A program made the position numbers and the translations under genes. From the NCBI RefSeq assembly GCF_001954275.1, contig NZ_MBEU01000014.1:37488-101487 (forward strand): a stretch of DNA of 64,000 nt, given 5' to 3'. The notes beneath the pieces are model-generated. The model made no database searches. It was not told the DNA's origin and worked only from the letters and a program-made list of their open reading frames with translations. This DNA comes from Mycobacterium sp. IS-836 (GTDB lineage Bacteria; Actinomycetota; Actinomycetes; Mycobacteriales; Mycobacteriaceae). Positions 7,883 through 15,214 of the stretch are shown one piece after another (positions within the stretch are counted from its first letter, which is position 1; each line of letters starts with the position of its first letter).

Positions 7883-9231
7883 CGGTGTTGCTCGCACACG
7901 GCCTGGGTGGGTCGAGCGATCTCCCGGTCCCCTACGCCTACGCGATGGTCGGTGCGGCATGGGCATTGACGTTCACGTTCGCCTTGGTCGCGTTCGCGTG
8001 GCGGCAGCCGAGGTTTGACCCCGACGCGCCCGGCCGCGCGCTGCCGGCCGCGGTGACCACACTGGTCGACGCCCGCGCGACACGCTGGACGGCGGCGGGC
8101 GTGGCACTGGCCTTCGCGGTCTGGGCGGCGCTGGCGGGTGTGTGCGGTCCGCAGACGCAGACCAACGGCCTGCTCGGGGCGTTCTACGTGCTGCTGTGGG
8201 TCGGATTGGTCGCGCTCTCCCTGGCGTTCGGCCCGGTATGGCGGGTGATCTCGCCGGTGCGCACGGTGTACCTGCTGCTGCGACGCGTCGCCCCGCAACG
8301 GATGGGACGGTCGCGGCTGTCCTATCCCGAAAGCTGGGGCTACCGCCCGGCGGCGGCGGGCCTGTTCGCTTTCGTCTGGCTGGAATTGGCGAGCCCGAAC
8401 TCGGCCTCGCTGGTTTGGGTGAAGTCGTGGCTGCTGGTCTACGTCGTGGTGTTGCTGGGCGGGGCGTGGTTGTGCGGCCAACGCTTCCTGGCCCGCGTCG
8501 ACCCGTTCGGCGTGTACAGCATGGCGGTGTCGCGGCTTTCACCGTTTCGCCGCTCTCCGACGACCGGGCGGATCGTCATCGGCAACCCTTTCGACCATCT
8601 GCCGTCCCTGCCCGTGCGCCCGGGTGTTGTCGCGATGCTGGCGGTGTTGCTGGGGTCGACGGCGTTCGACAGTTACTCGTCGTCGCCTACGTGGCGCGGC
8701 TTCGCCGACCGGCTTGCCCGCCTCGCCCACGGCGTGCCGGCGACGCTGTCGTCGTCGATCCTGCGGACGATCGGCCTGCTGGTGTTCGTTTCAGTTGTCG
8801 CACTGACGTTTTCGCTCGCCGCGCGGGCCACCGGCGGAGTCGACCGCGAGGAGCGTCGCGCGCTGCCCGGCCGGATGGCGCATTCGCTGATCCCGATTGT
8901 CGTGGGCTACATCTTCGCCCACTACCTCTCGTACCTCGTGGAGCGCGGACAGCAAGCCGTCATCGCCCTCGCCGATCCGTTCGGTCGCGGATGGAATCCG
9001 TTGGGGCTGGCGCACTCTCATGTCGCCTATGTGTTGTCGACGCATCCGCCGGTGCTGGCCGGCATCAAGGTGGGTTGCGTGGTGACGGGCCACATCGTGG
9101 CGGTGATCGCCGCGCACGACAAGGCGCTTCGACTGCTGCCCGCCGGCCATCAGCTCACCGGGCAGCTGACCATGATGCTGGTCATGGTCGGCTACACCTT
9201 CACCGGCCTGTACCTGCTGTTCGGCGGATAG
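7879..9231 (+). CDS. Polytopic membrane protein of the type often annotated as fenitrothion hydrolase
   Basis: 450 residues with about ten to twelve hydrophobic segments. The N-terminus (LAHGLGGSSDLPVPYAYAMVG) resembles actinobacterial membrane proteins that carry the database label fenitrothion hydrolase; that name comes from a distant pesticide-degrading enzyme and may not fit here. His residues sit in or beside membrane segments in the C-terminal half: FAHYLSY, HSHVAYVL, TGHIVAVIAAHDKA and GHQLTGQ. The GTG start at 7879 overlaps the upstream stop by four bases. Third gene of the cassette and convergent with the 2H phosphoesterase gene 5 nt away. A role with the cupredoxin-like lipoprotein in metal or redox chemistry is inferred. 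Confidence 0.72.
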   Translation: MTVLLAHGLGGSSDLPVPYAYAMVGAAWALTFTFALVAFAWRQPRFDPDAPGRALPAAVTTLVDARATRWTAAGVALAFAVWAALAGVCGPQTQTNGLLGAFYVLLWVGLVALSLAFGPVWRVISPVRTVYLLLRRVAPQRMGRSRLSYPESWGYRPAAAGLFAFVWLELASPNSASLVWVKSWLLVYVVVLLGGAWLCGQRFLARVDPFGVYSMAVSRLSPFRRSPTTGRIVIGNPFDHLPSLPVRPGVVAMLAVLLGSTAFDSYSSSPTWRGFADRLARLAHGVPATLSSSILRTIGLLVFVSVVALTFSLAARATGGVDREERRALPGRMAHSLIPIVVGYIFAHYLSYLVERGQQAVIALADPFGRGWNPLGLAHSHVAYVLSTHPPVLAGIKVGCVVTGHIVAVIAAHDKALRLLPAGHQLTGQLTMMLVMVGYTFTGLYLLFGG

Positions 9232-9236
9232 CCGTG

Positions 9237-9746
9237 TCAGCCGATCAGGTGCTCGGCGCGCTTGCCACCGTCCCAGCGCCGCAGGGCCGCGAAGCGCCCG
9301 TCGATCTGCGACGGCCGGCCCGCGATGCGCAGCGCCCGCCCGAGCTGGCCCCCGCCGACCCGGCGGGCCAGCGTGACGTGCGCGGTCCACTGACCGGGCA
9401 CGCTGTTGGGCATCGGCGCGGGCAACAGATGGGGACCGCACAGCCGGTGCACCTCGGCGTGCAGCGCCAACAGCTCGGCCGTCGGCACCACCAGGCGCGC
9501 GAAGACGACGTTGGCCCGGCCGAACAGCACCGGCGCGCCGATCGCGGCGACCAGCGGGAGCCGCTCGCTCAGCGGCCGCAGCAGCTCGTCGACGTCGACG
9601 GCGACGCGCTCCGCGACGGCCAGCGTCACGTGCGGGCGACTGGCCGGCGCCTGGCTGGGGATCCCTGCCCCGGCCAGGTCTGCCCAGATGCGGCGGATCG
9701 CCGCCTCGGTGTCGTGGTCGAAGACCAGCTCGATCGAATGGACCAT
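9237..9746 (-). CDS. 2H phosphoesterase / 2'-5' RNA ligase family protein (Rv1571-like)
   Basis: 169 residues with the two HxTx signatures of the 2H phosphoesterase superfamily: PHVTLAV and AHVTLARR. These enzymes hydrolyse or form 2',5'- or cyclic phosphodiester bonds; the natural substrate is unknown. The ATG at 9746 shares one base with the bioD stop (TGATG), so it is the third cistron of bioF-bioD-2H. M. tuberculosis Rv1571 has the same length and position as I remember it. Linkage to biotin genes is positional and may not reflect a biotin role. Confidence 0.85.
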   Translation of the reverse strand: MVHSIELVFDHDTEAAIRRIWADLAGAGIPSQAPASRPHVTLAVAERVAVDVDELLRPLSERLPLVAAIGAPVLFGRANVVFARLVVPTAELLALHAEVHRLCGPHLLPAPMPNSVPGQWTAHVTLARRVGGGQLGRALRIAGRPSQIDGRFAALRRWDGGKRAEHLIG

Positions 9747-10426
9747 CAACCGACCAGTGTGGCTACCCAGTCGCGGTCGAACGCCGCCTTGCTCAGCGCC
9801 GCGAATTCCGCGGGGTGCATCGACCCGGCCCCCGCGGGCAGCTCGGCCCGCACCGGACCGAGCCGGGTCAGCGCGGACCGGTTCGAGGTCTCCACCGGCC
9901 CGGGCCGCGCCGGCCAGCTGCCAATCACCAAACCGGAGCACGAAACACCGTGTGCGGCAAGCGCTTCCACGGTCAGCGCGGTGTGGTTGAGGGTGCCCAG
10001 CTCCGCGCTGACCGCGACCAGCGCCGCGGCGCCCAGGTCGACGGCGAGATCGCGCAGGGTGACGCCGCCGTCCGCGAGTTCGACCAGCAGCCCGCCGGCA
10101 CCCTCGACCAGGGTCAGCCGCCCCGGGCGGTCCAGATCGCCGATGAGCCGCAGCACCTCCGCTCGGGTGGGTAGGGCCCTCCCGGCCTGCTCGGCCGCCG
10201 CGACCGGCGCCAGCGGCCGCGGGTATCGCGCCAGCCCGGCGAGTTCGGTCACCCCGGACAGCCGGGCCACGTCGGCGAGGTCGTCGTCGCCGCAGTCGGT
10301 GCCCGTCTGGACGGGCTTACACACGGCCACGTCGATGCCGGCCTGACGCGCATGCGACGCGAGGGCCGCGGTGACGACCGTCTTACCGACGCCCGTGCCG
10401 GTGCCGGTGACGACCAGAACGGTCAA
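9746..10426 (-). CDS. bioD: Dethiobiotin synthetase BioD
   Basis: 226 residues. ATP-dependent carboxylation of 7,8-diaminopelargonate to dethiobiotin. The P-loop GTGTGVGKT stands at residues 8-16, and KPVQTG and EGAGGLLV are typical BioD segments. The start is TTG at 10426, overlapping the bioF stop in TTGA, so expression is coupled to bioF. Its stop is fused to the next start as TGATG. Confidence 0.95.
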   Translation of the reverse strand: MTVLVVTGTGTGVGKTVVTAALASHARQAGIDVAVCKPVQTGTDCGDDDLADVARLSGVTELAGLARYPRPLAPVAAAEQAGRALPTRAEVLRLIGDLDRPGRLTLVEGAGGLLVELADGGVTLRDLAVDLGAAALVAVSAELGTLNHTALTVEALAAHGVSCSGLVIGSWPARPGPVETSNRSALTRLGPVRAELPAGAGSMHPAEFAALSKAAFDRDWVATLVG

Positions 10427-11583
10427 CGGCGCGCCACGGCAAGCACATCCGTCAGCACCCGGCGTGCGATCTCGAGTTCGGCGTCGTCAAGCGACGCGCG
10501 GGCGGTCAGCCGCAGCCGCGACGTCCCGGCGGGCACCGTCGGGGGCCGGAAGCAGCCCACCTTCACGCCGGCGTCCAGGCAAGCCGTCGCGGCGGCCAGC
10601 GCCACCTCCGGATCGCCCAGGATCACCGACACCACAGCCGACTGCGGCACATCGGGTACCGCACAGATCCCGGCCAACGTGCGGGCGTGCCGCTGCACCG
10701 CCTGCGGCCGCCACGGCTCGGAGCCCAGGATGTGCAGCGCGGCCCGCGCGGCACCCACGGCCGCGGGGGCCAGGCCGGTGTCGAAGATGAACGGGCGGGC
10801 GGCGTCGATCAGGTGGGCCCGCACCTGCGCCGGCCCCAGGACCGCCCCGCCTTGGCTGCCCAGCGCCTTGGACAGCGTGGTGGTCATCACGACGTCGGGC
10901 GCGCCCGCGAGCCCGAGCTCGTGCAGCAGCCCGCGCCCGCCGCCGCGCACGCCCAGGCCGTGCGCTTCGTCGACGATGAGCAGCGCGCGGTGTCGCCGGC
11001 ACACGTCGTGCAGCTCCCGCAGGGGTGCGAGTGCGCCGTCGGCGCTGAACACCGAGTCGGTGATGACGACGGCGCGTTCCTCGCCGCGCGAACCCAGCGC
11101 CGCGTCCACCGCGCCGAGGTCGCGGTGCGGGGTCACGACTACCCGGGCACGCGACAGCCGGCACGCATCGACCAGGGACGCATGCGAATACGCGTCGGAA
11201 ACCAGCAGCGAACCGGGGCCGGACAGGCCGACGACGGCCCCGAGGTTGGCGGTGTAGCCCGAGGAGAACAGCAAACCCGTTGCGGCGCCGACATACTCGG
11301 CGAGCTCGGCCTCGAATTGCTGGTGCAGTTCGGTGTCACCGGTGACCAGGCGCGAACCCGTGGCGCCGGCGCCCCACATGCGCAGCGCCTGCACGCCGCC
11401 CTCGATGACGTCGGGGTGCTGGGAGAGTCCCAGGTAGTCGTTCGACGCGAGGTCCAGCTCGGTGGCGACGGCCGGCCTCGGCCGCAGCGAACGGCGCAGC
11501 CCGGCCTTGCGGCGCTGGGTCTCCACCGTCTCCAGCCAGGCCAGCGGGGAAACCTCGATCGGTGCCTGCTGGGCGGCGTTCAT
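10423..11583 (-). CDS. bioF: 8-amino-7-oxononanoate synthase BioF
   Basis: 386 residues, PLP-dependent alpha-oxoamine synthase that joins alanine to pimeloyl-CoA or pimeloyl-ACP. Family signatures include [23 protein letters not shown] and the PLP lysine in [16 protein letters not shown] 11583 starts [17 protein letters not shown]. No Shine-Dalgarno is visible, but TAGGCT lies exactly 8 nt upstream of the ATG, so transcription may begin at or near the start codon. First gene of bioF-bioD-2H. Confidence 0.96.
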   Translation of the reverse strand: MNAAQQAPIEVSPLAWLETVETQRRKAGLRRSLRPRPAVATELDLASNDYLGLSQHPDVIEGGVQALRMWGAGATGSRLVTGDTELHQQFEAELAEYVGAATGLLFSSGYTANLGAVVGLSGPGSLLVSDAYSHASLVDACRLSRARVVVTPHRDLGAVDAALGSRGEERAVVITDSVFSADGALAPLRELHDVCRRHRALLIVDEAHGLGVRGGGRGLLHELGLAGAPDVVMTTTLSKALGSQGGAVLGPAQVRAHLIDAARPFIFDTGLAPAAVGAARAALHILGSEPWRPQAVQRHARTLAGICAVPDVPQSAVVSVILGDPEVALAAATACLDAGVKVGCFRPPTVPAGTSRLRLTARASLDDAELEIARRVLTDVLAVARR

Positions 11584-11591
11584 AGACCTAG

Positions 11592-11597
11592 AGCCTA
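11592..11597 (-). promoter_or_regulatory. TAnnnT -10-like element placing a start site near the bioF ATG
   Basis: TAGGCT on the reverse strand ends 8 nt before the bioF ATG. There is no ribosome-binding sequence between it and the ATG. In mycobacteria this spacing is typical of leaderless or nearly leaderless mRNAs. bioA shows the same arrangement. Confidence 0.45.
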
Positions 11598-11733
11598 CGA
11601 GAGCCGGCGAGGCGAGCGACCACGGCCGTCGCCGAGGCGATCCCGTTAGTCATGTTTTGTTAACTTTTTTGGGGGCTCGGGGGCTTAGGGTGCCGGGATG
11701 TTGCTCCGGGATGTTGTTTAGGAGGGGTCAGGG

Positions 11734-12165
11734 ATGATGGCTGTCATACGCAGTTTGGCTGTAGCCGCGGGCGTCGCCGCCGTGGCTGTCGGGGCACCGG
11801 CTCCGGCTTTCGCCGCTCCCGAACTGAGCGGCCACTACGTCGAAACCGAAACCGCCGCGAACGACCGCAGCACGACCGACAACTGGTACTTCTCTTCCTG
11901 CGGTGACGGGTGCGCATCGGTGGCTCGCAAGGGCGCCAAGGCCTTCGGGCAGGCGAAGTTGGTCGGCGGCCAATGGACACTTGACGTGGCAGGCGAGACC
12001 GCAATGTGCCCGGACGGCAGCCAGGTCCCCAATGCTCTCTCAGCGCACTACACGTGGAACCCGAGCACCCTGGCCGGCACCGTGCAGACAACCGCCGACG
12101 CGCCGGAATGCGGCGATCCGGCGGGGTTCCAGGTCACCGACAACATCCAGTTGCGGCCGGCCTGA
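11734..12165 (+). CDS. Small secreted protein of unknown function
   Basis: 143 residues. The N-terminus is a Sec signal peptide (hydrophobic to about residue 27, cleavage likely after APAFA, before APELSG). The mature part, about 115 residues, has four Cys (CGDGC, ETAMCPDG and APECGDP) that could make two disulfides. It resembles short secreted mycobacterial proteins that I cannot assign to a named family. AGGAGGGG lies upstream; ATG 11734 and ATG 11737 are equivalent choices. It sits alone between bioF and bioA, which adjoin each other in M. tuberculosis as I remember, so it looks like an insertion into the biotin region. Confidence 0.75.
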   Translation: MMAVIRSLAVAAGVAAVAVGAPAPAFAAPELSGHYVETETAANDRSTTDNWYFSSCGDGCASVARKGAKAFGQAKLVGGQWTLDVAGETAMCPDGSQVPNALSAHYTWNPSTLAGTVQTTADAPECGDPAGFQVTDNIQLRPA

Positions 12166-12174
12166 CGCGCGGTT

Positions 12175-13479
12175 TTACCGCACGAGGCGCGCGACCTCGA
12201 CCATCGCCGTGCTGATCCGCGCGATCTCGTCGGCTGAACAGACGTAGGGCGGCATCGCGTAGACCAGGTTGCGGAACGGGCGCAGCCAGACGCCGTGGTC
12301 GAGCGCCGCGGGGGTGGCGACGGCCAGGTCGACGGTTCGGTCGCACTCGATGACGCCGATGGCGCCGCACACCCGGACGTCCTTCACGCCGGGCAGCGCG
12401 CGGGCGGGTTCGAGGCCGTCGGCCAGTCCCCCGGCGATTTCGGCGATCCGCGAACGCCAGTCCTGGCCGAGCAGCACCTCGACGCTGGCCACCGACACCG
12501 CGCAGGCCAGCGGGTTGGCCATGAAGGTTGGCCCGTGCATGAGCGCGCCCGCCTCGCCGGAGCTGATGACCTGCGCGATGTCGGTGGTGCACAGGGTGGC
12601 GGCCAGGCTGACGTAGCCGCCGGTGAGCGCCTTGCCGACACACATGATGTCCGGGCTTATCCCGGCATGGTCGGCGGCGAAGAGCTCACCTGTGCGCCCG
12701 AAGCCGGTCGCGATCTCGTCGAAAATGAGCAGGACGTCGTGGCGATCGCAGATGTCGCGCAGGTCGCGCAGGTAGCGCGGGTCGTGGAAGCGCATCCCGC
12801 CGGCTCCCTGCACGACGGGTTCGACGACCACGGCCGCGAGTTCGTCGGCGTAGGAGGCCAGCTGGTCCTCGAACGCCGCGCTGTAGGCGGGGTCGTGTTC
12901 GCGTGGCACCTGCGGGGCGAACACCTGCCGCGCCAGGATGTCGGTCCACAACGAGTGCATGCCGCCGTCCGGGTCGCAGACGCTCATCGGCGTGAAGGTG
13001 TCACCGTGATACCCGCCGCGCCAGGTCATCAGCCGGTGCTTGCCGGGCCGGCCGCGGCTGCGCCAGTACTGCAGCGCCATCTTGACGGCGACCTCCACCG
13101 ACACCGACCCCGAGTCGCTGAAGAAAACCGTCTCCAGGCCCGCCGGCGTGATCTGCACCAGCAGCTGGGCCAGCCGGGCCGCGGGCTCGTGGGTCAACCC
13201 GCCGAACATGACGTGGTTCATGGTCCCCAGTTGCGCGGCCAGCGCCGCGTCCAGTACCGGATGGCCGTGGCCGTGAATCGCCGTCCACCAGGAGCTCATC
13301 GCGTCCAGCACGTCGATCTGGGTGCCGTCTCTGACCAGGATCAGGCGCGCGCCGCGGGCGCCGACGGCCACCACGGGCGCGACCGCCTCGCTGCCGATCG
13401 TGCTGTAGGGGTGCCATAGATGCGCGGCGTCGATCGCACTGATTTGCTCGGGCGTCAACCCGGCCCTCGCCGCAGGCAT
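12175..13479 (-). CDS. bioA: Adenosylmethionine-8-amino-7-oxononanoate aminotransferase BioA
   Basis: 434 residues, class III PLP aminotransferase making 7,8-diaminopelargonate with S-adenosylmethionine as amino donor. Typical segments: [51 protein letters not shown] and the PLP lysine in [13 protein letters not shown] 13479 ([12 protein letters not shown]) was chosen for agreement with the M. tuberculosis protein length; the frame is open further upstream. There is no ribosome site, but TACGCT stands 8 nt before the ATG, as in bioF. Confidence 0.96.
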   Translation of the reverse strand: MPAARAGLTPEQISAIDAAHLWHPYSTIGSEAVAPVVAVGARGARLILVRDGTQIDVLDAMSSWWTAIHGHGHPVLDAALAAQLGTMNHVMFGGLTHEPAARLAQLLVQITPAGLETVFFSDSGSVSVEVAVKMALQYWRSRGRPGKHRLMTWRGGYHGDTFTPMSVCDPDGGMHSLWTDILARQVFAPQVPREHDPAYSAAFEDQLASYADELAAVVVEPVVQGAGGMRFHDPRYLRDLRDICDRHDVLLIFDEIATGFGRTGELFAADHAGISPDIMCVGKALTGGYVSLAATLCTTDIAQVISSGEAGALMHGPTFMANPLACAVSVASVEVLLGQDWRSRIAEIAGGLADGLEPARALPGVKDVRVCGAIGVIECDRTVDLAVATPAALDHGVWLRPFRNLVYAMPPYVCSADEIARISTAMVEVARLVR

Positions 13480-13487
13480 AGAGACCG

Positions 13488-13493
13488 AGCGTA
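13488..13493 (-). promoter_or_regulatory. TAnnnT -10-like element placing a start site near the bioA ATG
   Basis: TACGCT on the reverse strand ends 8 nt before the bioA ATG, the same distance as TAGGCT before bioF. Suggests a leaderless or very short-leader bioA mRNA. Confidence 0.45.
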
Positions 13494-13541
13494 AAGCAGT
13501 CGGGTCGCGCAAACTCCGGCCATCGGGAAGCATCTAACGGC

Positions 13542-13997
13542 ATGGCTTCGCCGCGTCAGCCCGACCACCCGCGTCCCGACGACCCCGCCGAGCCTCCCGC
13601 GGTGCCCTACGACGCCGACGAATCCCGGTCCGAGCCACCAAGGGTCATCCGGCTGCGGGTAGCTGCCTGGGACGTGATTTGCACCGTCGTGCTGCTGGCG
13701 TTGCTCATCGTCCTGGCCACGGCGACGAGCTGGCCGTCGAAGCTCTACGGCTTCCTGCCGGAGGTGTGCTCGGACGAGACGTGCGGGCCGGTGCCATATG
13801 GAATCGACATGTACATCTATCCGCTGGTGTGGGGTGGCGTCGGCGCGGCGGTGGCCGCGGCGGGGATCGGTCCCTTCGTTTCCCTGCTGAAGGGCTGGTA
13901 CATGTCGTTCTGGCCCGTTTTGGCGCTGGCCATTGTGGTGGTCAGCTCGGCCGCTGCCTCGATGATCACCGTTTTCAGCCAGCGTTATTGGCACTGA
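13542..13997 (+). CDS. Three-span membrane protein (Rv1567c position)
   Basis: 151 residues. A Pro/Asp-rich cytoplasmic N-terminus (about 1-38) is followed by three hydrophobic segments (about 40-60, 92-112 and 120-143). A loop after the first helix holds a Cys pair in VCSDETCGP, plausible for an exported disulfide. It occupies the place of the small membrane gene Rv1567c in M. tuberculosis; function unknown. Divergent from bioA. Confidence 0.7.
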   Translation: MASPRQPDHPRPDDPAEPPAVPYDADESRSEPPRVIRLRVAAWDVICTVVLLALLIVLATATSWPSKLYGFLPEVCSDETCGPVPYGIDMYIYPLVWGGVGAAVAAAGIGPFVSLLKGWYMSFWPVLALAIVVVSSAAASMITVFSQRYWH

Positions 13998-14314
13998 GTC
14001 ATCGGCGCTGAGCGCGCGGCCGCGGTTACGTTCGTCCAACCTTGCGGCCGCGCACCGATATGAGACCGAAATCACAACGGCGCATGCGGGATTGGACGCG
14101 CCAGTCACCGTCCGGTCACGGTCCGACAAATAATCCCGCGTGGGGCTCACCAGCTATTTTCCGCGTGCAACTTCTGTTGTAAAAGTGTCTGTAGTGACTG
14201 GTGTGATTCAACGGGCGACCGACTGATTCACGTTCCGAGTCATCAGGCGGCGTTCGACCCCGGCGTGGTGGTCGTCGCCATCGACCCGAGCGAGCCCAGA
14301 GAGGTTGCACTCCG
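13998..14314. other. Long intergenic leader upstream of ripD
   Basis: About 317 bp without a supported gene. The middle part (14145-14215) is AT-richer than its surroundings and probably holds the ripD promoter. I found no riboswitch motif, no strong palindrome and no credible small ORF with a ribosome site. Confidence 0.5.
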
Positions 14315-15133
14315 ATGAAACGCATCTACTCCTTCGCCATCGGCCTGGCCATGCTGGCGGCCCCGATGGCGACCGCCGGCCTGGCCACCTACGGCCTGGC
14401 CGCCGCCGACCCCGGCGCCCGGCAGATGGACTACCAGCAGGTCACCGACATCGTGGTCCAGCGCGGTCTGTCGCAGCGCGGCGTGCCGTACTCGTGGGCG
14501 GGCGGCGGTGTCAACGGCCCGAGTCGCGGCACGGGCACCGGCATCAACACCGTCGGATTCGACGCCTCGGGCCTGATGCAGTACGCCTACGCGGGTGCCG
14601 GGATCAAGCTGCCGCGTTCCTCCGGCGCGATTTACCGGGTCGGCCAGAAGGTCCTGCCGTCGCAGGCGCGCAAGGGCGACATGATCTTCTACGGCCCGGA
14701 GGGCACGCAGAGTGTCGCGATGTACCTGGGGAACAACCAGATGCTCGAGGTGGGTGACGTCGTCCAGGTTTCGCCGGTGCGCAGCAACGGCATGACCCCC
14801 TACCTGGTGCGGGTCCTGGGAACCCAGGCGGGGCCGCAGGCGCCCTTGCAGCAAGCGCCGATTCAGCAAACCCCCCAGCAGGTGCCGGCCCAGCAGGTTC
14901 CGGCCCAGCAGGTTCCGGCCCAGCAAACCCCGGGCCAGCAGCTTCCGATGCAGCAGCTGCCCACACAGCAGGCCCCGCTACAGCAGTCGCCGACGCAGCA
15001 GGCACCGCTGCAACAGGCACCGCTGCAACAGGCACCGCTGCAACAAGTTCCCGCGCCGACGCAGCAGGCGCCGGTGCAGCAGGCGCCCGTGCAGCAGGCA
15101 CCGTGGCAACCCCAGGTCGGTACCGTGCGATAA
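14315..15133 (+). CDS. ripD: RipD-like NlpC/P60 protein, catalytically dead, with Gln-Pro repeat tail
   Basis: 272 residues. Signal peptide (about 1-31, cleavage near GLAAADPG), an NlpC/P60 domain (about 40-170), then about 90 residues of QQ-x-P repeats. The catalytic Cys position is Ala84 (FDASGLMQYA, normally DCSG) and the His position is Ser133 (SVAMYLG, normally HVGIYLG), so peptidoglycan hydrolysis is not expected. M. tuberculosis RipD (Rv1566c) is known to bind peptidoglycan without cleaving it, and this fits the same type. AGAGAGG stands about 10 nt upstream of ATG 14315. A U-tract terminator follows the gene. Confidence 0.93.
   Translation: MKRIYSFAIGLAMLAAPMATAGLATYGLAAADPGARQMDYQQVTDIVVQRGLSQRGVPYSWAGGGVNGPSRGTGTGINTVGFDASGLMQYAYAGAGIKLPRSSGAIYRVGQKVLPSQARKGDMIFYGPEGTQSVAMYLGNNQMLEVGDVVQVSPVRSNGMTPYLVRVLGTQAGPQAPLQQAPIQQTPQQVPAQQVPAQQVPAQQTPGQQLPMQQLPTQQAPLQQSPTQQAPLQQAPLQQAPLQQVPAPTQQAPVQQAPVQQAPWQPQVGTVR
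14838..15108 (+). repeat. Imperfect QQxP-coding repeats in the ripD tail
   Basis: Tandem 12- to 18-bp units encoding variants of QQAP, QQVPA and LQQAP. Several adjacent units are near-identical at DNA level (three copies of CCGCTGCAACAGGCA and three of GTTCCGGCCCAGCAG), so length variation by slippage is likely between strains. Confidence 0.85.
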
Positions 15134-15154
15134 CCCCTCAGCCGCCCGACCAGC

Positions 15155-15194
15155 CGCCACCCGCTTCCTCGCGCTGAGGAGCGGGTGGCGTTTT
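15155..15194 (+). terminator. Intrinsic-type terminator after ripD
   Basis: A 15-bp stem with one bulged T (arms 15155-15170 and 15176-15190), a 5-nt loop, then TTTT. A GC-rich stem with a U run is uncommon in mycobacteria. It lies 21 nt after the ripD stop. Confidence 0.85.
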
Positions 15195-15214
15195 CGGTAA
15201 ATTAGCGGTCGACC

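Noticed and set aside
8142..10346. 734-codon frame spanning the end of the cassette and bioD
   Set aside because: It crosses two genes on different strands with clear products and changes composition midway, so it is not a gene.
13998..14314. c-di-AMP (ydaO) riboswitch before ripD
   Set aside because: Some cell-wall hydrolase genes have one, but none of its conserved blocks are visible here.
14838..15108. CRISPR or minisatellite outside a gene
   Set aside because: The units are in frame within ripD and encode QQxP repeats.
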